From positions 29,243-78,629 of the forward strand of contig NZ_ANBE01000032.1 in the NCBI RefSeq assembly GCF_000341145.1: a DNA stretch of 49,387 nucleotides. Reading direction: 5' to 3'. Source of the DNA: Nocardiopsis xinjiangensis YIM 90004 (lineage in GTDB: Bacteria > Actinomycetota > Actinomycetes > Streptosporangiales > Streptosporangiaceae). A program made the position numbers and the translations under genes. This document shows, one piece after another, positions 15,138 through 23,291 of this stretch. Under the pieces are notes generated by a model, which had not been told where the DNA came from, ran no database searches, and saw nothing but the letters and a program-made list of their open reading frames with translations. Numbering within the stretch: position 1 is the stretch's first letter; each line of letters starts with the position of its first letter.

Positions 15138-16135
15138 GCACGACGATGTCGGGGGCGCCGACGCTGCCCACCCCCCGTGGACCGATCTCCGAGTCGGTTC
15201 TGTCCGCGCTGCGCGGGAACCGGCCCGCATTCCCGGGCGTGGACGGGGCTCCACCGTACGGTGGGGACCTCCAGCTGGCGCTCTACTGCTGTTACGAACT
15301 CCACTACCGCGGTTTCCGGGACGTCGACACCGACCGCGAATGGGATCCGGCCGTGCTCGCGGTCCGCGGCGAGTTGGAACGGGTCTTCCTCGACGCGCTC
15401 AGGGACGACGTGCCCTCCGGCTCGGACGTCGAGGGCGAGCTCGACGCGCTCCTCGCCGAACACGTCGACGCGTTCGGTGTCTCCCACCACTTGCGCCGCC
15501 ACGGGGAGCTGTGGCAGCTGCGCGAATACGTCGCGCACCGTTCGCTCTACCACTTGAAGGAGGCCGACCCGCAGTCCTTCGTCATCCCGCGTCTGCACGG
15601 CCCGCCCAAAGCTGCCCTGGTGACGGTTCAGCACGACGAGTACGGCGCGGGGGATCCCGAGCGGACGCACTCCAAACTGTTCGCCGACATGATGGCCGAG
15701 CTCGGTCTCTCCGACGCCTACGGCGCCTTTCTCGGCTCCGCTCCCGCCGAGATGCTGGCCGAGGTCAATTTCATGTCGCTGTGCGGGCTGCACCGCGCCT
15801 TGCGTGCGGCGCTGATCGGGCAGTTCGCCACCATCGAACTCACCTCCTCCCCTGGCTCGGACCGGTTGGTCAAGGCCATGCGGAGGTTGGGCTGCGGTCC
15901 GGCCGCCCTCCGGTTCTACGCCGAGCACGTGGAGGCCGACGCGGTGCACGAACAGCTCGTTCGGCGCGAGGTGATCGCGCCGCTGCTGAAGGCCGAGCCC
16001 GAGTCGGCCTCCGACGTCGTGTTCGGGGTCCGCAGCAGTACGTTCCTCGCCGGCCGGATGGAGGAGTATCTGTTGCACCACTGGAATCGCGGCGAGTCGA
16101 GCTTCCGCGAAGAGGCCTACGCGAGGAACCCATGA
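15134..16135 (+). CDS. Heme-oxygenase-like diiron enzyme (iron-containing redox enzyme family)
   Basis: 333 residues. It belongs to the haem_oxygenas_2-type fold (HDO superfamily), recognisable from HRSLYHLKEADPQSFVIPRL and QHDEYGAGDPERTHSKLF. All six expected metal ligands are visible: Glu143, Glu169, His179, then His265, Asp269, His272. Their spacings (E-x25-E-x9-H and H-x3-D-x2-H) are the same as I recall for the N-oxygenase SznF, so the diiron site should be functional. HDOs oxidise amino acids or fatty acids using O2. Overlaps both neighbours by 4 nt (ATGA each side). Substrate is likely the product or precursor of the adjacent EgtD-like methyltransferase; this is inference. Confidence 0.88.
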   Translation: MSTTMSGAPTLPTPRGPISESVLSALRGNRPAFPGVDGAPPYGGDLQLALYCCYELHYRGFRDVDTDREWDPAVLAVRGELERVFLDALRDDVPSGSDVEGELDALLAEHVDAFGVSHHLRRHGELWQLREYVAHRSLYHLKEADPQSFVIPRLHGPPKAALVTVQHDEYGAGDPERTHSKLFADMMAELGLSDAYGAFLGSAPAEMLAEVNFMSLCGLHRALRAALIGQFATIELTSSPGSDRLVKAMRRLGCGPAALRFYAEHVEADAVHEQLVRREVIAPLLKAEPESASDVVFGVRSSTFLAGRMEEYLLHHWNRGESSFREEAYARNP

Positions 16136-17133
16136 GCTCACCCGGACCGGCGGCGCGAGCCGGCGTCGTGCCGCTCGCCGACAGGGACGACGCGGCCCCG
16201 GAGGAGGCGGTCGTGCGCGACTGCCTCCGGCAGAGACCGCCTCGGCTGCCGCCCTGGCTCGGTTACGACGCGGTCGGTTCCGCTCTGTTCGAGCAGATCA
16301 CCGATCTGCCCACGTACTATCTGACCCGTGCGGAACGGAGCCTGTTGGAGCGCCACTCCTCGGAGCTGGCCGAGCAGCTCGCCTGCGGACGGCTCGCGGA
16401 GCTGGGCAGCGGGAGCGCGAAGAAGACACGGCTGCTGTTGGAGAGCTGCGTACGCCTGCGTGCGACCACCTATCTTCCGATCGACGTCGATCGGAGCATG
16501 CTGGACTCCAGTGGCGACGCGTTGCGCGCGGAGATGGACGCTCTGGAGGTCACCGGGCTGTGGGGACGGTACGAGGCGGGTCTGGAGTGGCTCCGTACTC
16601 ACCCCGGTGAGCCGCTCGCGGTCGCCTTCCTCGGCAGCAGCTTCGGCAACACCACGCGTGAGGAGCGTGAGGAGTTGCTCGGCGAGATCGCCCGCAGCCT
16701 GCGCCCGGGCGAGCGCTTCCTGCTCTCCGCCGACCTGGACAAGAGCCGCGAGGCCCTGGAGACTTGTTACAACGATCCCCCGGGGTACTCGGCCTTCGCC
16801 GACTTCCGGCTCAATTACCTCACCCAGCTCAACCGTCGCTACGGCGCCGGCTTCGTGCTCGAGGACTTCGTTCCGGAGGCCCATTACAACGCGGAGACCT
16901 CGACCGTGGAGGGGATTCTTCGTGCTCGGGCCGACCGGACGGTGCCGATACCGGGGCTCGGCCTCACACTGCACGTACCGCGGGGCCACTTCATCAACGT
17001 CGGCTACTCGGTGAAGTTCCACGGCCGACAGTTGGCCCGCGACGTGGGGGCGCACGGTTTCGGTCTGCGGTCGCAGTGGCGGGACCACGAGACGCAGTAC
17101 GGGTTCTTCCTCTTCGGCCGCGACGGAGTCTGA
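16132..17133 (+). CDS. EgtD-like amino-acid N-alpha-methyltransferase with altered substrate pocket
   Basis: 333 residues, the full length of the L-histidine N-alpha-methyltransferase family. SAM site ELGSGSAKKTRLLLE (Glu90 onward), Asn173 in FGNTT, Tyr213 in CYNDPPG, and Tyr63 in LPTYYLTRAE match the amino/carboxyl-binding residues of mycobacterial EgtD. However, the residues that hold the imidazole ring, Met252 and Glu282 in EgtD, align with Gly261 (VEGILRA) and Gly291 (VGYSVKF), while Ser293 is kept. It therefore probably trimethylates an amino acid other than histidine. No EgtB, EgtC or EgtE is nearby. Last gene of the operon, followed by a terminator. Confidence 0.88.
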   Translation: MSSPGPAARAGVVPLADRDDAAPEEAVVRDCLRQRPPRLPPWLGYDAVGSALFEQITDLPTYYLTRAERSLLERHSSELAEQLACGRLAELGSGSAKKTRLLLESCVRLRATTYLPIDVDRSMLDSSGDALRAEMDALEVTGLWGRYEAGLEWLRTHPGEPLAVAFLGSSFGNTTREEREELLGEIARSLRPGERFLLSADLDKSREALETCYNDPPGYSAFADFRLNYLTQLNRRYGAGFVLEDFVPEAHYNAETSTVEGILRARADRTVPIPGLGLTLHVPRGHFINVGYSVKFHGRQLARDVGAHGFGLRSQWRDHETQYGFFLFGRDGV

Positions 17134-17157
17134 GCCGGAAGCTGCACACCCGCGGGC

Positions 17158-17200
17158 CGACGGGCGGTGGTCGGCCGCAGCCGCGGGCCACCGCCCGTCG
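17158..17200 (+). terminator. Hairpin terminator of the methyltransferase/diiron operon
   Basis: Perfect 13-bp stem CGACGGGCGGTGG (17158-17170) and CCACCGCCCGTCG (17188-17200) with a 17-nt loop, 24 nt after the EgtD-like stop. Confidence 0.75.
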
Positions 17201-17260
17201 GGCCGCCGGAGACCGATCCCTACGCCGGCCTTGCGGGCGAGCGGGTACGGGGCGGGTCAC

Positions 17261-17557
17261 CTACCCCTTCGGCCGGTCCTTCGTCCAGTACTGGGTGTTG
17301 GCCCACACCCCCGCCAACAGGGTCGCCCCGACCACGATCAACGCGATCGCCCACGACCCCACCGGCGCCATGGCGGTCTCACAAATACCGGCGTCCATCC
17401 TGGGCGCCTCCCCCACGGCGAACCACGCGAAGGATCCGTCGACGCTGCCCGGGGCCCACCAACCCGCCCCGCACGATCCGCTGGGAACCAGCCCGAGGGC
17501 AAGACCGGCGACGATCGAAGCGGCGGCCACCGTGCGGAGTATCTGGACAGGGGACAT
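17261..17557 (-). CDS. Small two-helix membrane protein
   Basis: 98 residues: a hydrophobic N-terminal segment (VAAASIVAGLALGLVPSG), a short extracytoplasmic region with two cysteines (SGSCGAGWW, DAGICET) and a second membrane helix (WAIALIVVGATLLAGVWA), ending in a basic tail. The two Cys could pair outside the cell. ATG 17557 has GAGGAG about 6 nt upstream on the minus strand; the longer frame is not supported. No family recognised; function unknown. Confidence 0.65.
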   Translation of the reverse strand: MSPVQILRTVAAASIVAGLALGLVPSGSCGAGWWAPGSVDGSFAWFAVGEAPRMDAGICETAMAPVGSWAIALIVVGATLLAGVWANTQYWTKDRPKG

Positions 17558-17730
17558 GTCTCTCCTCGAATCAGGGGATTTCCCTGTGGGACGCCCCCGC
17601 GAGCCCCCTGGTTGCCGCCCGTGGAAGCCGGCCACCCGGCGATCGGTGAAGACCTGGTCTCGCCTACGCAGGAGAAAGCGAGGGAGGGTCAGTCTTGCGG
17701 ACGTGCCGGAACGGGGCGGTTCGGGCAGTT

Positions 17731-17762
17731 CCATTAAAGGATGAGGGGTGAAACTTTAATGG
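17731..17762. repeat. AT-rich inverted repeat
   Basis: Perfect 9-bp arms CCATTAAAG (17731-17739) and CTTTAATGG (17754-17762) with a 14-nt spacer in an otherwise GC-rich gap between minus-strand genes. It could be an operator for the small membrane protein gene downstream or a terminator for the upstream unit. Confidence 0.5.
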
Positions 17763-17829
17763 AGGGGCGATCCGTTGAAGGATATCCGCGATCTCCGCAG
17801 GATCCGCTGAAGCGGCGGAGACCGCGCCG

Positions 17830-18107
17830 TCAGCTCCAGAGAGTGATGTGCACCGGGGGCCGGAAGTGGCCCACCGGGACACCCGTGCCCCGCAGCATCG
17901 CCTGAGTGGCACGGACGGTGGCAGCGAAGCGGACGAACTCCTCGGCCACACCGGGGGGTCGTCCTCGCTCAGGGTCGCGGCGGTCCAGGAGCCCCCGGTG
18001 CGCACGGGCGGACCGGGCGGGGTGAGCAGCGATCCGGATGCCAGGTCCCGGGAGACGGCGAACCCCGGTGCGGGCCGGAACCTGTCGGCCCCGGCCCGTG
18101 CGGCCAC
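17830..18107 (-). pseudogene. Frameshifted hypothetical gene after the lipoprotein
   Basis: Four nt after the lipoprotein stop a GTG at 18107 opens a frame with near-perfect GC third positions (RFRPAPGFAVSRDLASG ... TAATLSEDDPP). At a run of six G on the plus strand (17953-17958) coding character shifts to the adjacent frame, which continues VAEEFVRFAATVRATQAM and ends with HITLWS at a TGA at 17830. Adding one base to the run restores one continuous frame of about 92 residues. Either a slippage mutation, a sequencing error in a homopolymer, or programmed variation. No family recognised. Confidence 0.42.
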
Positions 18108-18111
18108 GGGG

Positions 18112-18585
18112 TCAGGCCCCGCCGAGGGTGGTGCCCGGGACGCGGGTCGCGGCCCAAGCGCCCTCGCCGTCCTCGCGCAGTTCCAGACTGCCTGCTTCCT
18201 CGTCACCGGAGAAGACCATCTCGGCGGTGGCGATCTCGGTCTCGCCGTCGAGGTCGCTGCTGATCTCGACCCCGCCGACCTCGAGGCCGTCGGCATCGGG
18301 CAGGGACTCGGCGTAGTCCGGGAAAGCGGCCGCGCAGTCGTCGGCCTCCTGGGTCCGGGCGAGGAGGTCCTGGGCGGGCTCCTCGAGCAGTGCGCACCCG
18401 GTCTCGCCGTCGCGGTCGTGCACGGCCCGGACGAAGTCCCCTGCCGCCTGCTCGGCCGCGGACGCACCGTCGCCCTCGGGGGCGGCCCCGGCGCCGTCGT
18501 CGCCTCCACAGGCGCTCAGGGCCAGGAGGAGGGCCAGCGAGGGAACAGCGAGAAGAGCGCGTCGCATGGGGAGGATGTCTCGCAT
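18112..18585 (-). CDS. Putative lipoprotein
   Basis: 157 residues. A type II signal peptide with lipobox LLLALSAC (Cys at about residue 26) would anchor it to the outer face of the membrane. A low-complexity Gly/Asp/Ala linker follows, then an acidic domain with SNTF2-like features (AAGDFVRAVHDRDGETGCALL ends with a Cys pair to DDCAAAF). Start 18585 has AAAGG 11 nt upstream; Met at 18567 is an alternative. Followed after 4 nt by a frameshifted gene on the same strand. Function unknown. Confidence 0.72.
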   Translation of the reverse strand: MRDILPMRRALLAVPSLALLLALSACGGDDGAGAAPEGDGASAAEQAAGDFVRAVHDRDGETGCALLEEPAQDLLARTQEADDCAAAFPDYAESLPDADGLEVGGVEISSDLDGETEIATAEMVFSGDEEAGSLELREDGEGAWAATRVPGTTLGGA

Positions 18586-18872
18586 GGGGGTTCGTGCCTT
18601 TCGTAGAGCGGGGGAAAGACCGGGGGTCGCGGAATATTGTTACCGCATTCACCGGACCGGTGACTACTCGTGCAGACAGGAGGGCACGGGCCACGCTCGG
18701 CCCGCGTTCCACGGGGGCCGGGGTTGTCCCCTCCGGCGGCCTCTGGTGGGATAGAACGTGTCCCGCGTCACTCGAAACCGTGAACGGGCAGCACACAAGA
18801 CTTTCTGGCGCGAAAGAGCACGCGCGGGCGTGCCACGGGCGGCACTGCCGCGCGTCCGCGCCGGAGGTGAAG

Positions 18873-20090
18873 ATGACGCATCCGCTGCGGGAGAGCCCAC
18901 GGACCGACCCGTTCGCGGAGATCCCTCCCGACGTGGGCACGCCCCTGCTGACACTGGTACCCGGCATGGCCGAGGAAGCGCTCGAGGGCATCCGCCGGCG
19001 GGCGGAGAGCTTCGGAGCACCCCTGGACCCGGAGGAGTCCGACCAGCTCCGCGCGATGCTGGCCACCGCGCTCGGGGCCTTCCTGGAACGTGTGCGCCAC
19101 CCCGAGAATGCCCCGGAGCAGGCCGAGGGGCTGGCGACGCAGTTCCGTGCGTTCGGTGAACACGAGGCCCGCTTCGGACGCACTCTGGAGTGCCTGCACA
19201 CGGCGATGCGCACGACCGCGGCGGTGGCGTGGCGGCACATGGCCGACGCCGATCCGCGCACACGCAGCTACATGGGGCCGCTCGGCGAGGCGATCTTCGC
19301 GTTCCAGGAGGAGATCTCGACCGCGGCGACGCAAGGGCACACGCACGTGCGCGGCGCCGGAGTGGAGGCTCTGCGCCGACGCCGGACCCGGCTGTCGCGG
19401 GTACTCCTGGGCGAGACCGGGACCGAGTACGACGTCCGCGCGTTCGGCGGTCTGGCCCGTGCGGCACGGTGGCAGGTGCCCGAACGTGTGGCGGTGGCGC
19501 TGCTGCACCAGAAGGGCCCTGCCGAGGCCGCACCCATGCTGCCCGGCGAGGTTCTGGTGGATCTGGACCGGGCCGACCCCCGCGCCATCGTCCCCGACCC
19601 GGAGGGCCCCGGACGCCCCCGTGCGCTGGAGCGGATCTTTCGCGGGTTCGGTGTCGTACTGGGCCCGAGTGTGCCCCTGGACCGTGCGCCCGAGTCCCTG
19701 GGCCGGGCCAAGGACCTGGCCGAGTTGGTCGGATCCGGGCTCGTGACCGGGGACGACGTGGTGCGCTGGGACCATCATCTGCCGGAACTGCTGCTCTCAC
19801 GCGACCCGGGGCTCGTGGGAGCGATGGCGCGTTCCCGCCTCGCCCCGTTGTCGGCCCTGCGCGCCCAGCAGCGCACACGGATGACGGACACGTTGCTGGC
19901 ATGGTTGGAGTCCGGGCTCAACGCGAACGAGGCCGCGGAACGGTTGCAGATCCACCCGCAGACGGTGCGGTACCGGATGCGCCAGTTGGAGGGGTTGTTC
20001 GGTGAACGGCTGCGCGATCCGGCCGAGCGTTTCGAGCTGGAGCTGGTCCTGCGGGCCCGACGCCTGCTCGGCCCCCTGGAGGGCGAGTGA
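18873..20090 (+). CDS. PucR-type transcriptional regulator (C-terminal HTH_30)
   Basis: 405 residues. The C-terminal helix-turn-helix LNANEAAERLQIHPQTVRYRM is the PucR/CdaR (HTH_30) signature; before it lie an alpha-helical region (residues 15-150, RsbT co-antagonist-like) and a GGDEF-related central part characteristic of this family. ATG 18873 has GGAGG 5 nt upstream. It stands alone, so its target is unclear; it is divergent from the lipoprotein gene by nearly 290 nt and convergent with the LLM oxidoreductase gene. Members respond to small metabolites. Confidence 0.85.
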   Translation: MTHPLRESPRTDPFAEIPPDVGTPLLTLVPGMAEEALEGIRRRAESFGAPLDPEESDQLRAMLATALGAFLERVRHPENAPEQAEGLATQFRAFGEHEARFGRTLECLHTAMRTTAAVAWRHMADADPRTRSYMGPLGEAIFAFQEEISTAATQGHTHVRGAGVEALRRRRTRLSRVLLGETGTEYDVRAFGGLARAARWQVPERVAVALLHQKGPAEAAPMLPGEVLVDLDRADPRAIVPDPEGPGRPRALERIFRGFGVVLGPSVPLDRAPESLGRAKDLAELVGSGLVTGDDVVRWDHHLPELLLSRDPGLVGAMARSRLAPLSALRAQQRTRMTDTLLAWLESGLNANEAAERLQIHPQTVRYRMRQLEGLFGERLRDPAERFELELVLRARRLLGPLEGE

Positions 20091-20182
20091 CCTCCGCCCC
20101 GCCGGCTCCGACCAGGGCTTCTGCCGGTCTCCGGCCGGGGACATCCGGTACCGGGCCGGCGTCGCAGCTGCTCACGGGGCAG

Positions 20183-20226
20183 GTGTGGCACCTGTCCCGA
20201 GCCAGGACCCGGGGCAGGTGCCACAC
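20183..20226. terminator. Long hairpin between convergent genes
   Basis: A 16-bp stem with one G-T pair: GTGTGGCACCTGTCCC (20183-20198) against the reverse complement ending GCAGGTGCCACAC at 20226, 12-nt loop, between the PucR-type and LLM oxidoreductase genes. Confidence 0.75.
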
Positions 20227-20289
20227 GGCCGGGCGGGCGCACGAGGCCCGCGCCCCGGGGCACTCGCACGAGCACAGCGTCTTCGGTCC

Positions 20290-21255
20290 CTACGCGGGCG
20301 CGAGGGCGCGTACGACGGCGGCGGGGTCTGTGCCGGGCGGGGTGAGGGGTGCGAGGACGGGTGTGCTCACACCGTTGTCGATGTAGGCGCGCACCCGTTC
20401 ACGGCAGTACTCGGCCGGCCCGTGCACGAGGAGGTCGTCGACGACGGAGTCGGGGATGGCGGCCAGGGCACCCTTGCGGTCGCCCTCCTGCCACTTCTTC
20501 CACATGGGCCCGAGCTCCTCGCGGCCCAACCACTCGTGGAAGGCCCGGTAGACGGGCACGTTGAGGTAGGCCGCGATCGCCCGGCGCCCGATGGTGCGTG
20601 CGGTCTCGGGGTCGGTGTCGGGCGCGACGAAGATCCGCGCGACGATCTCCTTCTCCTCCCCGAACTGGCGCACGTGCGGGGCGACGGTACGCACGTCCTC
20701 CGCGGAGAGCCAGTTGATGATGGCGCCGTCCCCCTCGCGGCCGGCCAGGCGCAGCATGCCCTGGCGCAGCGCGGCGACGAGGATCGGCGGGCTCTGCTCG
20801 GGCGGGGTCGCGAGCGTGAAGCCCTGGACGGAGAAGGTGTCGTAGTCGGCCTTGACCTTCTCTCCGGTCAGGGCGGTGCGCAGGAAGCGCACGGTGTCGC
20901 GCATGCGCTTGTAGGGCTCTTCGAAGGGGATGGAGTTCCATCGCTCGACGATGACGTTGGAGGAGGTGCCCACCCCGAGCGTGAAACGGCCGGGTGCAGC
21001 GGCGGCGAGGGTGGCGGCGCTCATGGCGAGGGTCGCGGGTCCGCGTGTGTAGACGGGCACGATCGCGGTACCCAGGCGCAGTTGCGGCGCCCACTCGCTC
21101 GCGAGGGCGAGCGGGGTGAAGGCGTCGGTGCCGTTTGCCTCGGCCGACCACACGTCGGTGTAGCCGAGGTCGGGCATGCGTTGGAAGAGGTCCTTCTGTT
21201 CGAGGAGGGACAGTCCTTCGAGCGGGACGGTCATACCCCAACGGGGGGTGGTCAT
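20290..21255 (-). CDS. LLM-class (luciferase-like, probably F420-dependent) oxidoreductase
   Basis: 321 residues, a TIM-barrel flavin/F420 enzyme. Typical features are MTVPLEGLSLLEQ, the LGTAIVPVYTRGP strand, FTLGVGTSSNVIVERW, and ILVAALRQGMLRLAG. Actinobacterial relatives use reduced F420 to act on diverse substrates. ATG 21255 has AGGGAG 9 nt upstream. A TetR-type palindrome lies in its promoter region. Substrate cannot be inferred. Confidence 0.87.
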   Translation of the reverse strand: MTTPRWGMTVPLEGLSLLEQKDLFQRMPDLGYTDVWSAEANGTDAFTPLALASEWAPQLRLGTAIVPVYTRGPATLAMSAATLAAAAPGRFTLGVGTSSNVIVERWNSIPFEEPYKRMRDTVRFLRTALTGEKVKADYDTFSVQGFTLATPPEQSPPILVAALRQGMLRLAGREGDGAIINWLSAEDVRTVAPHVRQFGEEKEIVARIFVAPDTDPETARTIGRRAIAAYLNVPVYRAFHEWLGREELGPMWKKWQEGDRKGALAAIPDSVVDDLLVHGPAEYCRERVRAYIDNGVSTPVLAPLTPPGTDPAAVVRALAPA

Positions 21256-21291
21256 GGCGTCTCCCTGTGGGTCGGTACTACCAGAAACCAT

Positions 21292-21305
21292 ACCGCCCGG
21301 TCGGT
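21292..21305. promoter_or_regulatory. Candidate TetR-type operator over the LLM promoter
   Basis: ACCGCCCGGTCGGT is a 14-bp palindrome with a single mismatched pair, the form of many TetR-family operators. It abuts TATGGT (minus strand, 21292-21287), a good -10 for the LLM gene, so binding would block transcription. Confidence 0.45.
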
Positions 21306-21443
21306 TTGCTGACACCCCCGGGTTTTCCTCCGATCGCTCCCGAGACACGCCTCCGTGTCCCCGGCAACGTGTGGAGCAACGGCCACTGGGGCGTATCTTC
21401 GTAACCGAAAGCACACCCGAAGCGAGCGAAGGAGGCCCAGCCA

Positions 21444-21971
21444 GTGGCCACGCCACCCTCCCCATACGACTTCCTGCCGGAGGTCCCGTCGTTCACGGTC
21501 ACGAGCACCGACGTGGCCGAAGGCCGGACCCTGCCCAAGGCACAGGTCAGCGGAATCATGGGCGCCGGCGGTGAGGACGTCTCGCCGCAGCTGTCCTGGA
21601 GCGGGTTCCCGGAGGACACCCACAGCTTCGCCGTCACCTGCTTCGACCCCGACGCACCCACGGCCAGCGGTTTCTGGCACTGGGCGGTCGCCAACATCCC
21701 CGTGAGCGTCACCGAGCTGGCCACCGGCGCGGGTGAAGGCTCCGAACCGGTCGAGGGATCGGTGACCCTGCGCAACGACGCGGGCAGCAACCGCTACATC
21801 GGCGCCGGACCGCCGCCCGGACACGGCCCGCACCGCTACATGTTCGCCGTGCACGCGGTGGACGTGGCCCGCCTCGAGGTCGACGAATCGGCCAGCCCGG
21901 CCTTCCTCGGATTCAACCTGTTCTCACACACGCTGGCCCGGGCCGTCCTCACCCCGGTCTACGAGCAGTAG
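21444..21971 (+). CDS. YbhB/YbcL-family PEBP-like protein
   Basis: 175 residues of the phosphatidylethanolamine-binding/Raf-kinase-inhibitor-like family: [30 protein letters not shown] and [13 protein letters not shown] form the conserved ligand pocket. Bacterial members are cytosolic with unknown ligands. GTG 21444 has AAGGAGG 9 nt upstream. Single gene ended by a strong hairpin. Confidence 0.9.
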   Translation: MATPPSPYDFLPEVPSFTVTSTDVAEGRTLPKAQVSGIMGAGGEDVSPQLSWSGFPEDTHSFAVTCFDPDAPTASGFWHWAVANIPVSVTELATGAGEGSEPVEGSVTLRNDAGSNRYIGAGPPPGHGPHRYMFAVHAVDVARLEVDESASPAFLGFNLFSHTLARAVLTPVYEQ

Positions 21972-21996
21972 TCGGCCTCCTGAACAAAGGGGCCCT

Positions 21997-22034
21997 GAGG
22001 GCGGGCGGTGGTCTCCCGGCCACTGCCCGCCCTC
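21997..22034 (+). terminator. Hairpin terminator after the PEBP gene
   Basis: 15-bp stem with one G-T pair: GAGGGCGGGCGGTGG (21997-22011) and CCACTGCCCGCCCTC (22020-22034), 8-nt loop. Confidence 0.75.
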
Positions 22035-22205
22035 TCCTTCGCCTCCCGGGGGCATCTGGGTACACGCGCGAGCGGCCGAAAAGGTTCACCTCCGGCGACG
22101 ACACAACCGGAACCGGCCAATCCGCCACCCGCTCGGCCTTTCGGCGTTACTCTCTGTGGTCTGACCAGCCTCCCTGACTCCCGGACAGCCTTGAGGGGTG
22201 CATCG

Positions 22206-23291
22206 GTGCCAGACCAGACAACGACGAAACCGACCGTCGTGGTGACCACCGCCGGCTCGGCTCCCACACCCGGCACCATCCTCCACCTGCGCGCCTGCGG
22301 GTTCCGTGTGGTGGCCACCGACGTCGATCCCACGGCCCCCGGCCTGTACCTGGCCGACCGGGGCTGCTTGGTTCCGCCGGGCGACAGCACGGCGTTCCTG
22401 CCCCGTATACAGCAGTTGTGCGCGGAGGAGGGGGCCATGGCGATCATCCCCCTCGTCGACGAGGAACTCCTCGGGGTCGGCGCGCTCGACGGCCCCGCCA
22501 CGACGGTGCTGCTGCCCCGCCCGGAGTTCGTGCGCACCTGCCTGGACAAGTACGTCCTCATGCGCGAGCTCGATGCGGCCGGGATCGGGGTACCGCGCAC
22601 CTGGGCGGCCTCCGAATGGCCCGCGCAGGCCGCCGACACCGCCCCCGAGGGGCTGGTGATCAAACCCCGCAGCGGACGCGGCAGCCGCGGGGTGTCCTTC
22701 ATCGACTCCGCACAGGACATGGCACGGGTCGTGGCAGAGGGCGGTTACGGTACCGAGGAACTCATCGTGCAGGAGCGTGTCACCGGCCCCGAGTACACCG
22801 TCTCCGTCGTCACCTGGCGCGACGGTCGGGTCCAGGCCGTGGTGCCCAAGGAGGTCGTCCTCAAGCAGGGCGTCACCAAGTACGCGGTGACCCGCCGCAA
22901 CGAGGCGGTGGAAGAGGCCTGCCGCGCGATCCAGGAGAACCTGCGCGCCGACGGTCCCTTCAACGTGCAGTTGTGCCTGGACGGCCAGGGCCGTCCACGG
23001 GTGTTCGAGATCAACCCCCGGTTCTCGTCGACGGCGGCCCTGACCCTGGCCGCAGGGGTCGACGAGATCGCCGGACTGCTGCGCCAGGCTGTGCTGGGCG
23101 GCCCGCCGCTCACCGATGAGTGGGACGAGGGTGTGGCCATGGTGCGGCGTTGGACCGACGAATTCCTGAGCGAGTCCCAGTTCCTCTCGCACGGCATCTC
23201 ACCCGCCCCGTCCGCGACAGCTCCCCCGCCCGCACAGCTCTCGCACGAGGACGTCCCGGACGAGCACCGGACCCCGGTGCGTGTGCGGTGA
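22206..23291 (+). CDS. ATP-grasp superfamily enzyme
   Basis: 361 residues. An N-terminal pre-ATP-grasp Rossmann part (VVVTTAGSAPTPGTILHLR) is followed by the ATP-grasp fold: VIKPRSGRGSRGV (nucleotide loop), EELIVQERVTGPEYTVSVV, and metal-binding FEINPRFSST. It resembles carbamoyl-phosphate-synthase-like ligases (PylC/CarB-type), which join a carboxylate to an amine. GTG 22206 is chosen: GAGGGG lies about 8 nt upstream. The stop overlaps the start of the inositol-phosphatase-like gene (GTGA), so both work in one pathway. The substrates are unknown. Confidence 0.85.
   Translation: MPDQTTTKPTVVVTTAGSAPTPGTILHLRACGFRVVATDVDPTAPGLYLADRGCLVPPGDSTAFLPRIQQLCAEEGAMAIIPLVDEELLGVGALDGPATTVLLPRPEFVRTCLDKYVLMRELDAAGIGVPRTWAASEWPAQAADTAPEGLVIKPRSGRGSRGVSFIDSAQDMARVVAEGGYGTEELIVQERVTGPEYTVSVVTWRDGRVQAVVPKEVVLKQGVTKYAVTRRNEAVEEACRAIQENLRADGPFNVQLCLDGQGRPRVFEINPRFSSTAALTLAAGVDEIAGLLRQAVLGGPPLTDEWDEGVAMVRRWTDEFLSESQFLSHGISPAPSATAPPPAQLSHEDVPDEHRTPVRVR

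Noticed and set aside
17848-18606. 252-residue plus-strand frame
   Set aside because: Antisense of the lipoprotein and its frameshifted neighbour.
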